Shown piece after piece: positions 37,504-45,801 of a stretch of 64,000 nt of DNA (position 1 is the stretch's first letter; every line of letters starts with the position of its first letter). The notes below the pieces were generated by a model. The model was not told the DNA's origin. It saw nothing but the letters and a program-made list of their open reading frames with translations, and did no database searches. Origin of the DNA: Enterococcus sp. BWR-S5 (GTDB lineage Bacteria; Bacillota; Bacilli; Lactobacillales; Enterococcaceae); the NCBI RefSeq assembly GCF_016745255.1, contig NZ_JADOEQ010000018.1:1-64000 (forward strand), written 5' to 3'. Both the position numbers and the translations under genes were made by a program.

Positions 37504-38403
37504 CTACGCTCTCTCCTGAATTTGATTCCATTTAAACTGAACAACTGTAATTGTCAAAACAATAATGAATAACACTAGTGCTATCGCTGAAGCATAGCCA
37601 AAATTGAATTTTACAAAGGCTTCGTTATAAATAGTATAGACGAGTACATTGGTGGATCTTCCAGGACCACCAGCTGTCATTACCTGAACCAAATCAAATA
37701 TCTTGAAACAGTTAATTACCAGCATTATCGTTACAAAGAAGGTTGTTGGCTTCAACGAAGGCAGAGTTACGTTCATGAACTGCTTCCATTTCGTTGCACC
37801 ATCCATTGAAGCAGCCTCATATAGCTCTTTCGGAATACTCTGTAAGCCAGCCAGATATAAAATCATATAATAACCCATCCCCCGCCAGACGCTAACAAGA
37901 ATAATTGCAAACAATGCCCACTGAGAGCTAGAGGTCCAGCCCGGAGGATTATCAATAATCAGCTTCAAAAACTGATTGATTGGTCCCATAGTTGGATGAA
38001 ACAGCATGTTCCAGACAACGGCAATTGCCACTAATGATGTGACATATGGAAAAAAGAAAGCCGTTCGGAAAAATTTCATTCCTTTAACCTTTTGATTCAA
38101 TAGGATAGCCAGTCCTAATGAAAATAGCAAGGTCAACGGTACAACACCTACTGTATACAGTATTGTATTTTTGAAGGAAATCCAGAATGTTTCATCCCCA
38201 ATCATTTTTATAAAATTATTTAGACCAACAAACTTTGGTGCTGAAAATGAATCCCATTCCATAAATGCCAAAATTAATGAAAAAACAACAGGGATCAATG
38301 TGAATATGAAAAAACCGATAAAATTTGGTGCAATAAACGAATAAGCGGTTAATAAATTTTTTCTTTTTAAGCTTTTAGAATGATGCTGTTTTGCAGACTC
38401 CAT
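37504..38403 (-). CDS. ABC sugar transporter permease (MalF/LplB type)
   Basis: Partner permease (299 residues from ATG 38403, six hydrophobic segments) with the EAA motif ELYEAASMDGATKWKQFMNVTLPSL. The start is unusual. The strong ribosome-binding site AAGGAGGGAC at about 38436-38445 leads to ATG 38435, but that frame reads only MSKA before a TAG. The permease frame is a different one, open from TTG 38418 or ATG 38403, and lacks a comparable site. Either the permease is translated by reinitiation after the mini-ORF, or a small indel has damaged the original start. Confidence 0.85.
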   Translation of the reverse strand: MESAKQHHSKSLKRKNLLTAYSFIAPNFIGFFIFTLIPVVFSLILAFMEWDSFSAPKFVGLNNFIKMIGDETFWISFKNTILYTVGVVPLTLLFSLGLAILLNQKVKGMKFFRTAFFFPYVTSLVAIAVVWNMLFHPTMGPINQFLKLIIDNPPGWTSSSQWALFAIILVSVWRGMGYYMILYLAGLQSIPKELYEAASMDGATKWKQFMNVTLPSLKPTTFFVTIMLVINCFKIFDLVQVMTAGGPGRSTNVLVYTIYNEAFVKFNFGYASAIALVLFIIVLTITVVQFKWNQIQERA

Positions 38404-38421
38404 TGCTTCCCATGCCAAAGC

Positions 38422-38445
38422 TATGCTTTAGACATGTCCCTCCTT
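38422..38445 (-). promoter_or_regulatory. Strong ribosome-binding site leading a 4-codon mini-ORF
   Basis: AAGGAGGGAC followed by ATG TCT AAA GCA TAG. The TAG ends 2 bases before the TTG (38418) of the permease frame. This arrangement can couple translation by reinitiation, or it may be the relic of a frameshifted start. Confidence 0.55.
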
Positions 38446-38453
38446 ACTAAAGT

Positions 38454-38825
38454 TCATTTTTTTATTTCCTCTGCTTTGATAAAGCCGTAATATTCTCCAT
38501 AAATCGTTACACACTCTAATAATGTCCACTCACTGTCAGAACCATTGATTACTTGATAACGTTCTCCTTCAGCTTCCAAGATGAAGCGGTCATTTTTTTT
38601 GATGGACCGACCATCAGCATTATCTGTCACTGTGATAGTTCCGCGAATCTGAACAAGTGTATTGGGCGGTATTTCTCCATTTTGAAAAGATTCTGCAGCG
38701 TACGGTTTGTATATTTTTGACGCTTGTTCTTCCACCTGCCGGTCAAAAGAGTGTATACGCTCCTGATTGCCACAAGAGGAAAGGAAGACAATCATAAGCA
38801 TCAGTAATAATCGATAGTTTTTCAT
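38454..38825 (-). CDS. Small lipoprotein, possible OB-fold
   Basis: A 123-residue lipoprotein: a hydrophobic signal with lipobox FLSSC (cysteine 18) is followed by an exported domain. The segment LVQIRGTITVTDNADGRS to YQVINGSDSEWTLLECVTIYG resembles the beta-barrel of tRNA_anti-like OB-fold proteins; this is a pattern judgement. GGAGGGGAG precedes the start. It lies between the GH88 hydrolase and the permeases, so a role on the outside in sugar capture or in transporter function is possible. In Bacillus a small lipoprotein also sits in the comparable yte operon. Confidence 0.65.
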   Translation of the reverse strand: MKNYRLLLMLMIVFLSSCGNQERIHSFDRQVEEQASKIYKPYAAESFQNGEIPPNTLVQIRGTITVTDNADGRSIKKNDRFILEAEGERYQVINGSDSEWTLLECVTIYGEYYGFIKAEEIKK

Positions 38826-38859
38826 GTTGCTCCCCTCCTCTCCATGGCTTAAGCCTGAA

Positions 38860-39966
38860 TTACCAAAGGTCCATTTCAGCTTCTTTTAGCTTCAACAATG
38901 CTTCAATCAGAAAATAATCTGCATAGACCAGTCCAACATTCTTTCCTTCTTTGCTATGGTAATCAACAGCACCGCCGCGTACCAAACCATCTGTTTCCGT
39001 TGAGAAATCGGTATACGCTTCCAAAACAGCTGTCAGCATGCGCACAGCCCCTTTCTTGTAGACCTTCCCTTGTTCTTTGGGTAATGTCTGACTCAGCTCA
39101 ATCAGACCGCAGGCAGCAATCATCGCTGCACTTGTATCCGTATCCTCTTCAATCACCGGCGCCTTAAAATCAATCGCAGGGACATAAGCTGTTTGTGACG
39201 AGCTTGCAAGAAAATAATTTGCAACTCGAATAGCTGTATTCAAATAATCTATATCTCCTGTATGCTTATAGCTCAGTACAAACCCGTAAATTGCCCAGCC
39301 TTGACCTCGGGACCAAGCCGAGTCACTGCTATATCCCTGCCCGCCAATCCATTCAATAAATTCACCGTTTTCCGGATTGAAGCTGCCGATATGAGCAGAT
39401 GAACCGTCCTTACGAATCAAATATTGCTGAACCGTATCTGCATGAGCAATTGCAAGCTGTTTAAACCGCGGATCATCAAGCTCTGTTGTTGCCCAGTGGA
39501 GTAGCGGAATGTTCATCATGCTATCAATAATAATCCAACCCGTTTTATCCTCATTCCACGCGCGAATGAATTGACCGTTACTATTAAATCGGCTAGCTAA
39601 AACGGCGGCGGCTTTTAAGCCTCGAACTTTCGATTGCTCATTTCCGGTTTTCCGGTAATTCGCTACGGCCGTATGAAGCCACATAAAACCAACATCATGA
39701 TGCAAATCAATAAATTCCTCCAACGCTTGATCCAGTTTTGTTTCAATCTGTTCAGCGTGTGCCTTTAATTCCTCTTTTCCCGTGTAATGATAAAGCTGCC
39801 ATAGCACCCCTCCAAAAAATCCATTGGTCCACCAAGCGATATCTTCCTGTCCCATATCTGTGTATCGCCCATTTTCCGGAATATATGGGATACTGCCCTC
39901 ATTTCTTGCACACTCGCTTAACACCTTTGCGGTAATTCTATCTAAGTATTCATCAATTTTTTCCAT
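38860..39966 (-). CDS. Glycoside hydrolase family 88, unsaturated glucuronyl hydrolase
   Basis: A 368-residue cytoplasmic enzyme (no signal peptide) that removes a 4,5-unsaturated uronic acid from the non-reducing end of oligosaccharides made by polysaccharide lyases. The alpha/alpha-barrel family motifs are WWTNGFFGG, the aspartate in DVGFMWLHTA (Asp91), IDSMMNIPLLHWA (Asp148) and YSSDSAWSRGQGWAIYG. The two aspartates are close to the catalytic positions known for the Bacillus enzyme (88 and 149). Related GH105 enzymes differ in the last motif. GAGGGAG lies 8 bases before the ATG. It is 19 bases downstream of the DUF2264 gene. Confidence 0.87.
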   Translation of the reverse strand: MEKIDEYLDRITAKVLSECARNEGSIPYIPENGRYTDMGQEDIAWWTNGFFGGVLWQLYHYTGKEELKAHAEQIETKLDQALEEFIDLHHDVGFMWLHTAVANYRKTGNEQSKVRGLKAAAVLASRFNSNGQFIRAWNEDKTGWIIIDSMMNIPLLHWATTELDDPRFKQLAIAHADTVQQYLIRKDGSSAHIGSFNPENGEFIEWIGGQGYSSDSAWSRGQGWAIYGFVLSYKHTGDIDYLNTAIRVANYFLASSSQTAYVPAIDFKAPVIEEDTDTSAAMIAACGLIELSQTLPKEQGKVYKKGAVRMLTAVLEAYTDFSTETDGLVRGGAVDYHSKEGKNVGLVYADYFLIEALLKLKEAEMDLW

Positions 39967-39985
39967 TATTTTCTCCCTCTAGTTA

Positions 39986-41821
39986 TCAAGTAAACGGCAA
40001 TTCAATTGTTTGCTCATCTTTTCCCACAGTCAGGATTACGCTATTTCCTGAAATAACAGCTTCCGGTAAATCCTCTACCTCTTTTGTCCTCTTCTGACCA
40101 TCACCTAGAAAAGCTGTACAAATCATTGTTTCTCCTTTAGAAATATCCTGACTTAGGTAGGGAAACACGACATTGTTATACAGCACATTTACATTAGCCA
40201 AACGAGCTGAAATCCCTGTGCGCCCTTGACCGATCAGATTCACCACGCCGGAAACGCCAATTGCTGAATCTAAGAAACAATGTGCTTCTGTTTGCTGGAC
40301 TTGTATGGTTTCCGCGCCATCGTAGGGAACTGAAAAACCACCATCACGAACATTTAACTCTCGTTGACTGTTAATCTTATGAATCCGAAAATGCCATTGA
40401 CCAAAGGGAATAATACATGATTGAATTAGGACATCTTTCCACGGCTTCCAAGATACAGCAACATATGCGTTTTCTGTCCGGTAGTTTTCAAATGTCGTTC
40501 GGACACGATAAAAATTATCTCGTTCGGAAACTGCGAGCACATTGTCAAAGCCCCCCTTTTCATAACCAACAAGTCCTTTAGATACATTGAAGCCAAACAA
40601 TGTAGAATAAACGAATTTTCCATACTTAGCTTCTCCATGTGTATGCAGCTCGACGAATTGACCAACGGGAAAAGCCTGAACCTCTTTACCATCAGAACTT
40701 TTTCGCAACAGCATTCTTGCTTCTTTAATTAGGGTATGATCCGCTGATGCTGTAGAATCCGAAATAGTCGCTTTCAATGACCAGATTGGGTCCTCTTCCG
40801 GCAGCGCCAAAACCAGAAAGGCCTTCAACGCCCAATAAGGCGAACCAGGTGCATTGTATTCCTCAGACATCACCAAATCATCATAACAATACCCCACTCG
40901 AAGTAGTCCCTCAGAAGAAAAAATATCCTGAGACAGCCAGAAAGCTAGATTTTTACTCAACAGTGCTTTTGATTTTTTTGGATCAAAGCCTTCTACTTTA
41001 GCAAACAGCATCGCTGACCAAAATGAGCTTTGAGCAAAGCGATAAGTCAGACTTCTTCCAAAAGGAATGCCTCGCCCTTCATCATCAAACCAATGCTGAA
41101 AGGTCTCCGCAAATTCTGCAGCCCGTTTTTTCAGCTGTAAACTGCGCTGTGGATCTTCTTCTGCAAATAGAACAGCATACAAGAGCGAATAATAATGAAT
41201 CGCAAAAGATATATAGTAATCAATTTGAACCTTAACACCGTCATAATACCAACCGTTTCCCAAATAAAAGGTTTCAATCTTGGCAAAATCCTTTTCAATT
41301 TGAGCGAAGGTATCCATTCCATAATTTTTGTACAGGCAAACATTGACTAAGATTCTAAAAAATAACCAGTTGTTTTGAGCCGTATCAAAGGCATTTATTT
41401 GATTCATCCAAGCAATTATTTGCTTATGTTCTTTCTCTGATACTGTCGATTCCACTTTTTCTTTATTCATAATTAAGAAAACTGCGAGTGGAGCCATTTC
41501 CACCATCAGCTGATCCACATGACCAATCTTCCCCCAGTAATCCGGTGATGCCGGATTAACGCCCTCACAGATTCCATTCATCAGCTTAGTAAAGGTAGCA
41601 TCTATTGGTCTTTGGCTATAGAAGGGGCCGTAGCCCCATAATAGTCGTAGAAATCCTTCTGCCTCACGAGTTTTTTTGCTATATATCGCTCCTGCAGAAC
41701 CAATATTCAGCAATCCCGGATGCTCCGGGTCTAGTGCCTCGATTGCGGGCTGAACAATTTTCTGAAAAGCACCTCTAAATTCTTCTTTTGTTTCCATGAC
41801 TGAGTAACTAACTGATTTCAT
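39986..41821 (-). CDS. DUF2264 domain protein
   Basis: A large cytoplasmic protein (611 residues, no signal peptide) of the uncharacterised DUF2264 family. The N-terminal two thirds look like an alpha/alpha toroid (NIGSAGAIYSKKTREAEGFLRLLWGYGPF and GWYYDGVKVQIDYYISFAIHYY) and the last third is beta-rich, an architecture shared with several lyases and uronic-acid enzymes. Being beside GH88 and behind an ABC importer, it is probably an intracellular enzyme acting on the imported uronate-containing glycan, perhaps a lyase that makes the unsaturated substrate for GH88. GAGGGGG precedes the ATG. Confidence 0.75.
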   Translation of the reverse strand: MKSVSYSVMETKEEFRGAFQKIVQPAIEALDPEHPGLLNIGSAGAIYSKKTREAEGFLRLLWGYGPFYSQRPIDATFTKLMNGICEGVNPASPDYWGKIGHVDQLMVEMAPLAVFLIMNKEKVESTVSEKEHKQIIAWMNQINAFDTAQNNWLFFRILVNVCLYKNYGMDTFAQIEKDFAKIETFYLGNGWYYDGVKVQIDYYISFAIHYYSLLYAVLFAEEDPQRSLQLKKRAAEFAETFQHWFDDEGRGIPFGRSLTYRFAQSSFWSAMLFAKVEGFDPKKSKALLSKNLAFWLSQDIFSSEGLLRVGYCYDDLVMSEEYNAPGSPYWALKAFLVLALPEEDPIWSLKATISDSTASADHTLIKEARMLLRKSSDGKEVQAFPVGQFVELHTHGEAKYGKFVYSTLFGFNVSKGLVGYEKGGFDNVLAVSERDNFYRVRTTFENYRTENAYVAVSWKPWKDVLIQSCIIPFGQWHFRIHKINSQRELNVRDGGFSVPYDGAETIQVQQTEAHCFLDSAIGVSGVVNLIGQGRTGISARLANVNVLYNNVVFPYLSQDISKGETMICTAFLGDGQKRTKEVEDLPEAVISGNSVILTVGKDEQTIELPFT

Positions 41822-41831
41822 CTTTTCCCCC

Positions 41832-43115
41832 TCAATTATCTTCCTTCAGCACGTCCTTCGTACGCTTGTTCAATGCGTCGATTCCATTTTTCACTGAGCT
41901 ATCTTCAACCATAATCAAATCATATTCTTCATTAATAATTGAATTAATTTCTGCCGTTTTTGGATCTGGCAGCATTTCCCAACCATTTTTATCTGGATTC
42001 AGCGCCCGCTTGCTTTCTTCATCCTGAGGCATTCCCTCAAGCTCATATAGTACATTCATAACTTCTTCTGATTGGTACGCCGGTGTCATACCAATTCCTG
42101 CAACTGCTTTTGCTCCTTGTTCGCCAGAACAGAAGCTAACAAATTTTTTAGCCAAATCAGGATTTTTTGATCCTTTGTTCACAGCAAACCCTGAAGGTCC
42201 GCCGTAGGTGCTTACCTCGCCTTTTTCATTTTGCGGCATTGAGGTGATCCCCCACTCAACAGTTGTCCGGTTTTCCTTGGCAGCATTCAACAGCTTGCCT
42301 AGATAAAAGCTACCCATTGGCATCATGGCAGTTTTTTCCGTTTCAAATTGAGAGGCATAGGTCACACTGGCTGTTTTTATTGATGAATAGTCCATTGCAT
42401 ATCCTTCATCCTGCAAACGAATCCAGCGATCCAAATATTCTTTGGTGAAACTGTAGTCTCCATCCAATAAAGAACTATCCGTTTGATTAGCAGCCGTACA
42501 CAGCAAAATTGGATACCACGTATGATGATATGTTCCATACACCTTTTCACCATCTTTTTCAGTTGTTAGCTGTTTCGCCAATGCTTCATATTCATCCCAA
42601 GTCAAATTTTCCGGATAAGCGATTTTCTTATCATCAAAGAGTGTCTTATTATAAAAGAGCATATAAATATCTTTTCTGAATGGTAATGCGTAGTATTTCC
42701 CATCAAGCTGATAGCCTTCAAGATTCCCTTTGAAGTTCTCCGACTCCTCAATATTCTCAGCATCCTTGGAAAGATCCAACAGCTGCCCTTTAGTTGCATA
42801 ATTGACGTAACTACCGACCCCTTTGATTGCTAACACATCTGTCGAATCCCCCGCAGAGAGCATCGTAGTTACTTTGTCTTCATATTGATCCGCAGCAATA
42901 TCTACAATTTTGATTTTCACCCCTTCATTTTCTTTTTCAAACGCTTCGACCATTGCTTTGAACTCCGGATTAGCATCATACGCCCAGGCGGCAACAGACA
43001 ATTCGTTAGAAGCGGTTTTACTGCCTTCTTCTCCACCTTTGCCACAAGCGGTCATTCCTGATAAGACACCGATAAACAAGGTAGACAATACTGCGAGCTT
43101 CAGAAATTTTTTCAT
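41832..43115 (-). CDS. ABC sugar transporter substrate-binding lipoprotein
   Basis: Extracellular solute-binding protein (family 1; 427 residues) with a lipoprotein signal peptide and lipobox MTAC. Residues about 35-420 form a periplasmic-binding-protein fold (ELSVAAWAYDANPEFKAMVEAFEKE at the start of the mature domain; late GGPSGFAVNKGSKNPDLAKKFV). ATG 43115 was chosen because GGGG lies about 9 bases upstream. First gene of the operon. The ligand is unknown but presumably an oligosaccharide containing uronic acid. Confidence 0.92.
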   Translation of the reverse strand: MKKFLKLAVLSTLFIGVLSGMTACGKGGEEGSKTASNELSVAAWAYDANPEFKAMVEAFEKENEGVKIKIVDIAADQYEDKVTTMLSAGDSTDVLAIKGVGSYVNYATKGQLLDLSKDAENIEESENFKGNLEGYQLDGKYYALPFRKDIYMLFYNKTLFDDKKIAYPENLTWDEYEALAKQLTTEKDGEKVYGTYHHTWYPILLCTAANQTDSSLLDGDYSFTKEYLDRWIRLQDEGYAMDYSSIKTASVTYASQFETEKTAMMPMGSFYLGKLLNAAKENRTTVEWGITSMPQNEKGEVSTYGGPSGFAVNKGSKNPDLAKKFVSFCSGEQGAKAVAGIGMTPAYQSEEVMNVLYELEGMPQDEESKRALNPDKNGWEMLPDPKTAEINSIINEEYDLIMVEDSSVKNGIDALNKRTKDVLKEDN

Positions 43116-43158
43116 CTTAATAATCCCCTTTTCCATCAAAAAGCTGTTGAAAAACTCT

Positions 43159-43186
43159 TTGACTTTTACTTTTTTTACTTTACAAT
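43159..43186 (+). promoter_or_regulatory. Promoter of the AraC regulator gene
   Basis: TTGACT (43159-43164), a 16-base spacer and TACAAT (43181-43186). The leader of about 80 bases contains the cre-like site. Confidence 0.55.
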
Positions 43187-43189
43187 GTG

Positions 43190-43217
43190 ATTATAATACG
43201 AATTAAAAGCGCTTTCT
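43190..43217 (-). promoter_or_regulatory. Promoter region of the carbohydrate operon with cre-like site
   Basis: On the minus strand TATAAT (43190-43195) lacks a good -35; instead a cre-like sequence TAAAAGCGCTTTCT (43204-43217, 12 of 14 consensus positions) covers that region. This suits activation by the divergent AraC protein together with CcpA-mediated repression; both are inferred. Confidence 0.5.
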
Positions 43218-43272
43218 TTGCGTTTTTAAACATAAAAACATGCAAAAACAAACTTATAGAGGAGCTATATCA

Positions 43273-44106
43273 ATGGAGTATCTAATTGAGCATTTTCATA
43301 AGAAAATTGATTGTTATTACAATGTTGATTCGCCTAAAATCAAGCTTCATCTTCATAATCATTTGGAGCTGTTTCTTTTCATTAGAGGAGAGGTTCGTTA
43401 TTTTATTGATGGGAAAGCGATTGAACTGCAACCTGGCCATTTACTATTTATCAATAATAATCAAATCCACGGACCGAAGCTTTTATCAGATGCGGTGTAT
43501 GAACGTATCTCCATACACTTTTCCAACAAATTTGCAGAAGTTCTATCTACGGAAAAAACTTCTCTTTTGAAAACCTTCAATGAACGAATCTCATTGATTC
43601 AGCTTTCAGAAAATCAACTACGTCATATGATAGGATTAATGAAAGAATTGACCAATGAATACAATGCTCCTTCTAGCTATGGGCACGATTTAGAAATGTC
43701 TTCCATGCTGATTCGAATTCTCCTCTATGCCAATCGCTGTGCGGCTAACAGTGAAGAGGCACTTTTGGATAGTCACTTACCAGAGTTAGTGAAAAACATG
43801 CTTATTTTTATTCAAGAAAATCTTGATTCTTCTGAATTATCCGTCGACATGTTGGCTCAAAAATTTTCTCATAACGGTATCTATCTAAATCGAATTTTCA
43901 AAAAAGAATTGAGCAGCAGTATTTATCACTATATCCTTTTAAGTCGAATTTCAGCTGCTAAAAAACATCTGGAAAACGGAAAAGATGTTTTGAATACTTG
44001 TTATCTTTCCGGCTTTAATGACTACTCCAATTTCATTCGCACCTTTAAAAAGATTACAAGTGTCACACCAAAACAGTATGCAAAGAGTTTCAAAGAGCAT
44101 ATTTAA
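43273..44106 (+). CDS. AraC-family transcriptional regulator
   Basis: A 277-residue regulator with an N-terminal cupin-like sugar-sensing domain (KIKLHLHNHLELFLFIRGEVRYFIDGKAIEL) and a C-terminal double helix-turn-helix (about 175-270: LSVDMLAQKFSHNGIYLNRIFKKEL and GFNDYSNFIRTFKKITSVTPKQYAK). It is divergent from the ABC/GH88 operon and almost certainly controls it. ATG 43273 was preferred because GAGGAG lies 9 bases upstream. Confidence 0.88.
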   Translation: MEYLIEHFHKKIDCYYNVDSPKIKLHLHNHLELFLFIRGEVRYFIDGKAIELQPGHLLFINNNQIHGPKLLSDAVYERISIHFSNKFAEVLSTEKTSLLKTFNERISLIQLSENQLRHMIGLMKELTNEYNAPSSYGHDLEMSSMLIRILLYANRCAANSEEALLDSHLPELVKNMLIFIQENLDSSELSVDMLAQKFSHNGIYLNRIFKKELSSSIYHYILLSRISAAKKHLENGKDVLNTCYLSGFNDYSNFIRTFKKITSVTPKQYAKSFKEHI

Positions 44107-44155
44107 AAGGGACTGTGCTATAAATGATCCAGAAAAAGTGCTTATACGAATAAAG

Positions 44156-44186
44156 AAAAAGCCTAGTAAGAAATTCTCACTAGACT
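44156..44186 (-). terminator. Hairpin with minus-strand T-run
   Basis: AGCCTAGTAAGAA pairs with TTCTCACTAGACT (mostly Watson-Crick with G-U pairs). The T-run is on the minus strand although no leftward gene ends here; on the plus strand the stem may still end the AraC transcript without a U-tract. The remainder of 44107-44316 shows no gene. Confidence 0.35.
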
Positions 44187-44316
44187 CTGATTTCCTTTCT
44201 ATTTTTTTGGAATCTACCAACACAATCTGCCTCTATTGACTGATACTCATAAGCAGAAAATTTTTCAACCTTCATATTCTCCTTATGATATAATTATGCC
44301 TTAAAGGAGTGTTGGT

Positions 44317-44694
44317 ATGTTGTTAACGACAAATAAATATTTGTATGCACTATCAATTTTTATTAATATCATTGCATTTTTTCTGTTTTTCTTTGGTATC
44401 CCCAAACTATCACTTGGACTTCTTTTTGTTATGCTTCTGTTCTATAGTTCTCTATACTATGCAAGGCGAGGATTGGCAACCTTTTCTATTGTGTTGATGC
44501 TGCCACTCTCTGCATGCTTCCTTTTTTGGGCAGCTGTCTTTTATATTTTTAGAGATGCGCCTAACAACGAAGGGGATCTTTTAGCAGACATAGCTACCCT
44601 ATTCCTGTTCTTCTATGGTATCGTTAATCCGATATTATCGACAGTGATTCTTAAGATAAAGAATAAAAGCTTACCAAAAACGAACCTTCTTTGA
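44317..44694 (+). CDS. Membrane protein of unknown function (125 residues)
   Basis: Four hydrophobic segments (about residues 8-27, 28-46, 53-76 and 92-116) with a short polar loop (DAPNNEGD) make this a predicted four-helix membrane protein. AAAGGAG stands about 6 bases before the ATG, and a TATAAT lies at about 44289-44294. No family was recognised. It ends well before the terminator at 44764-44816. Confidence 0.7.
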   Translation: MLLTTNKYLYALSIFINIIAFFLFFFGIPKLSLGLLFVMLLFYSSLYYARRGLATFSIVLMLPLSACFLFWAAVFYIFRDAPNNEGDLLADIATLFLFFYGIVNPILSTVILKIKNKSLPKTNLL

Positions 44695-44763
44695 ATTAGT
44701 TGGAGCACAGTAGGTTGACCTTACAATAAAAACAGTGTAGTTTTCACTAATATAGTATTAACC

Positions 44764-44816
44764 AAAAATAATAGAGGTAGAACCCATACGCACCAAGGGT
44801 TCTACCTCTATTTTCT
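44764..44816. terminator. Bidirectional terminator
   Basis: A perfect 15-bp stem, ATAGAGGTAGAACCC with its complement, carries T-rich flanks on both strands. Confidence 0.85.
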
Positions 44817-44839
44817 TACTCCTCTTCTTCACTCATGAA
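44816..44839 (-). pseudogene. Possible 3' stub of a DUF1292 gene
   Basis: Reading leftward, the last eight codons before a TAA give SFMSEEEE, very like the end TFMTEEEEK of the DUF1292 protein at 45802, and a terminator follows directly. Upstream of these codons the similarity stops. It may be the remnant of a third DUF1292 copy, but the match is short. Confidence 0.25.
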
Positions 44840-44877
44840 TGATAGTCAAAATCCACTTGATTTTTATTGAAATCAAG

Positions 44878-44912
44878 GAAAAAACGCAGCTTATGTGGTT
44901 CATAAGCTGCGT
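44878..44912 (-). terminator. Terminator-like stem in the 44695-45101 gap
   Basis: AACGCAGCTTATG pairs with CATAAGCTGCGTT; on the minus strand it is followed by six T. It may end the transcript of the DUF1292 lipoprotein gene. The rest of the gap contains a GTGTCTC/GAGACAC inverted repeat and no supported gene. Confidence 0.6.
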
Positions 44913-45101
44913 TATAGTGTCTCTACAAGTCTCATTTCACTTTGATTCTCGAGACACTCATAGGCCAACTGTGACGAGTGCTTGCACGAGAAAACAGAGC
45001 ATTAATCCTAGAGCGCTTTTATGACGATGAGGTCTGTAAAAATCATCAAGCTATTCGCCGCCTAAGTTTTCAGACACCCCCTATTACCTCAGCTAAAAAA
45101 A

Positions 45102-45545
45102 CTATTCCGTTTCATCCATAAATTGAATAAAAACCTCTTCAATCATATCCCATTCAGCATCAGTATCTATTTCCTGTAAGCTTCCTTTAGTACCATCTTT
45201 ATTTTCAACATAACTATAAGCTTCTAATTCTATTTCGTCTTTAGGACTTTCTACGGGATGAACCAATATGTAATTTTTTCCAAACTCTTCATGCCTGTCA
45301 ATAGTTAGTAAAATCTCGTATAATACCTCATTTCCTTTTATATCAATTAAAATAATTTCTTCATTTACTTCACGATACTGATTACTCTCCATTGATAAAT
45401 CATCATCTTTCTCAGGTTTATTCTTTAGAGAATCAGCACTTGATAAATAGACTTCACTTGATGAACCATTCTTATCTTTAATTGAACAACCAACCAATAA
45501 TAAAAAACTGAAAACAATTAAATTACCCATAAAAAATTTATTCAT
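45102..45545 (-). CDS. Lipoprotein carrying a DUF1292 domain
   Basis: A 147-residue protein with a lipoprotein signal peptide (lipobox LLVGC, cysteine 20), a low-complexity linker (about 21-60) and a C-terminal DUF1292-like domain (about 62-145). The domain is plainly paralogous to the cytoplasmic protein at 45802: both share EEFGKNY and then [15 protein letters not shown]1292 proteins are normally small cytoplasmic proteins, so an exported, membrane-anchored version is odd. AAAGGAG lies 7 bases upstream of the ATG. A 10-bp perfect palindrome sits in its leader. The gene is more AT-rich than its paralogue. Confidence 0.8.
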   Translation of the reverse strand: MNKFFMGNLIVFSFLLLVGCSIKDKNGSSSEVYLSSADSLKNKPEKDDDLSMESNQYREVNEEIILIDIKGNEVLYEILLTIDRHEEFGKNYILVHPVESPKDEIELEAYSYVENKDGTKGSLQEIDTDAEWDMIEEVFIQFMDETE

Positions 45546-45567
45546 ATACTTCTCCTTTAGATGAACT

Positions 45568-45594
45568 TAACTATATTTTACCTACAAATATAGT
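45568..45594. repeat. 10-bp perfect inverted repeat upstream of the DUF1292 lipoprotein gene
   Basis: AACTATATTT and AAATATAGTT with a 7-base centre, about 22 bases before the start codon. It may be an operator or a leader hairpin. Confidence 0.5.
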
Positions 45595-45751
45595 TAAAAA
45601 CCACCCTATCAATGCCTAATACACTTCTACTGTAATTTTATTCATTAATAACCATAATCACATATAGTCATTTGTCCCAAGATTTTAAAGAAAAGAGTTG
45701 ATACAACACTTTTTTTCTAAACCACTCGGATTATTATCATTCCAAGAAAAT

Positions 45752-45793
45752 AATAAAAAAAAGCCAAGTCCTCACATATCAAGGACTTGGCTT
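45752..45793 (-). terminator. Terminator of the DUF1292 gene
   Basis: On the minus strand AAGCCAAGTCCT pairs with AGGACTTGGCTT, followed by eight T. Confidence 0.9.
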
Positions 45794-45801
45794 CAATACC
45801 T

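Noticed and set aside
43951-44223. 90-codon minus-strand frame under the AraC gene
   Set aside because: Antisense to the conserved helix-turn-helix region, no ribosome-binding site; a shadow frame.
44940-45060. Transposase-like remnant on the minus strand (FYRPHRHKSALGL)
   Set aside because: Only about a dozen residues resemble an IS3-type C-terminus, with no further similarity, no inverted repeats and no second fragment.
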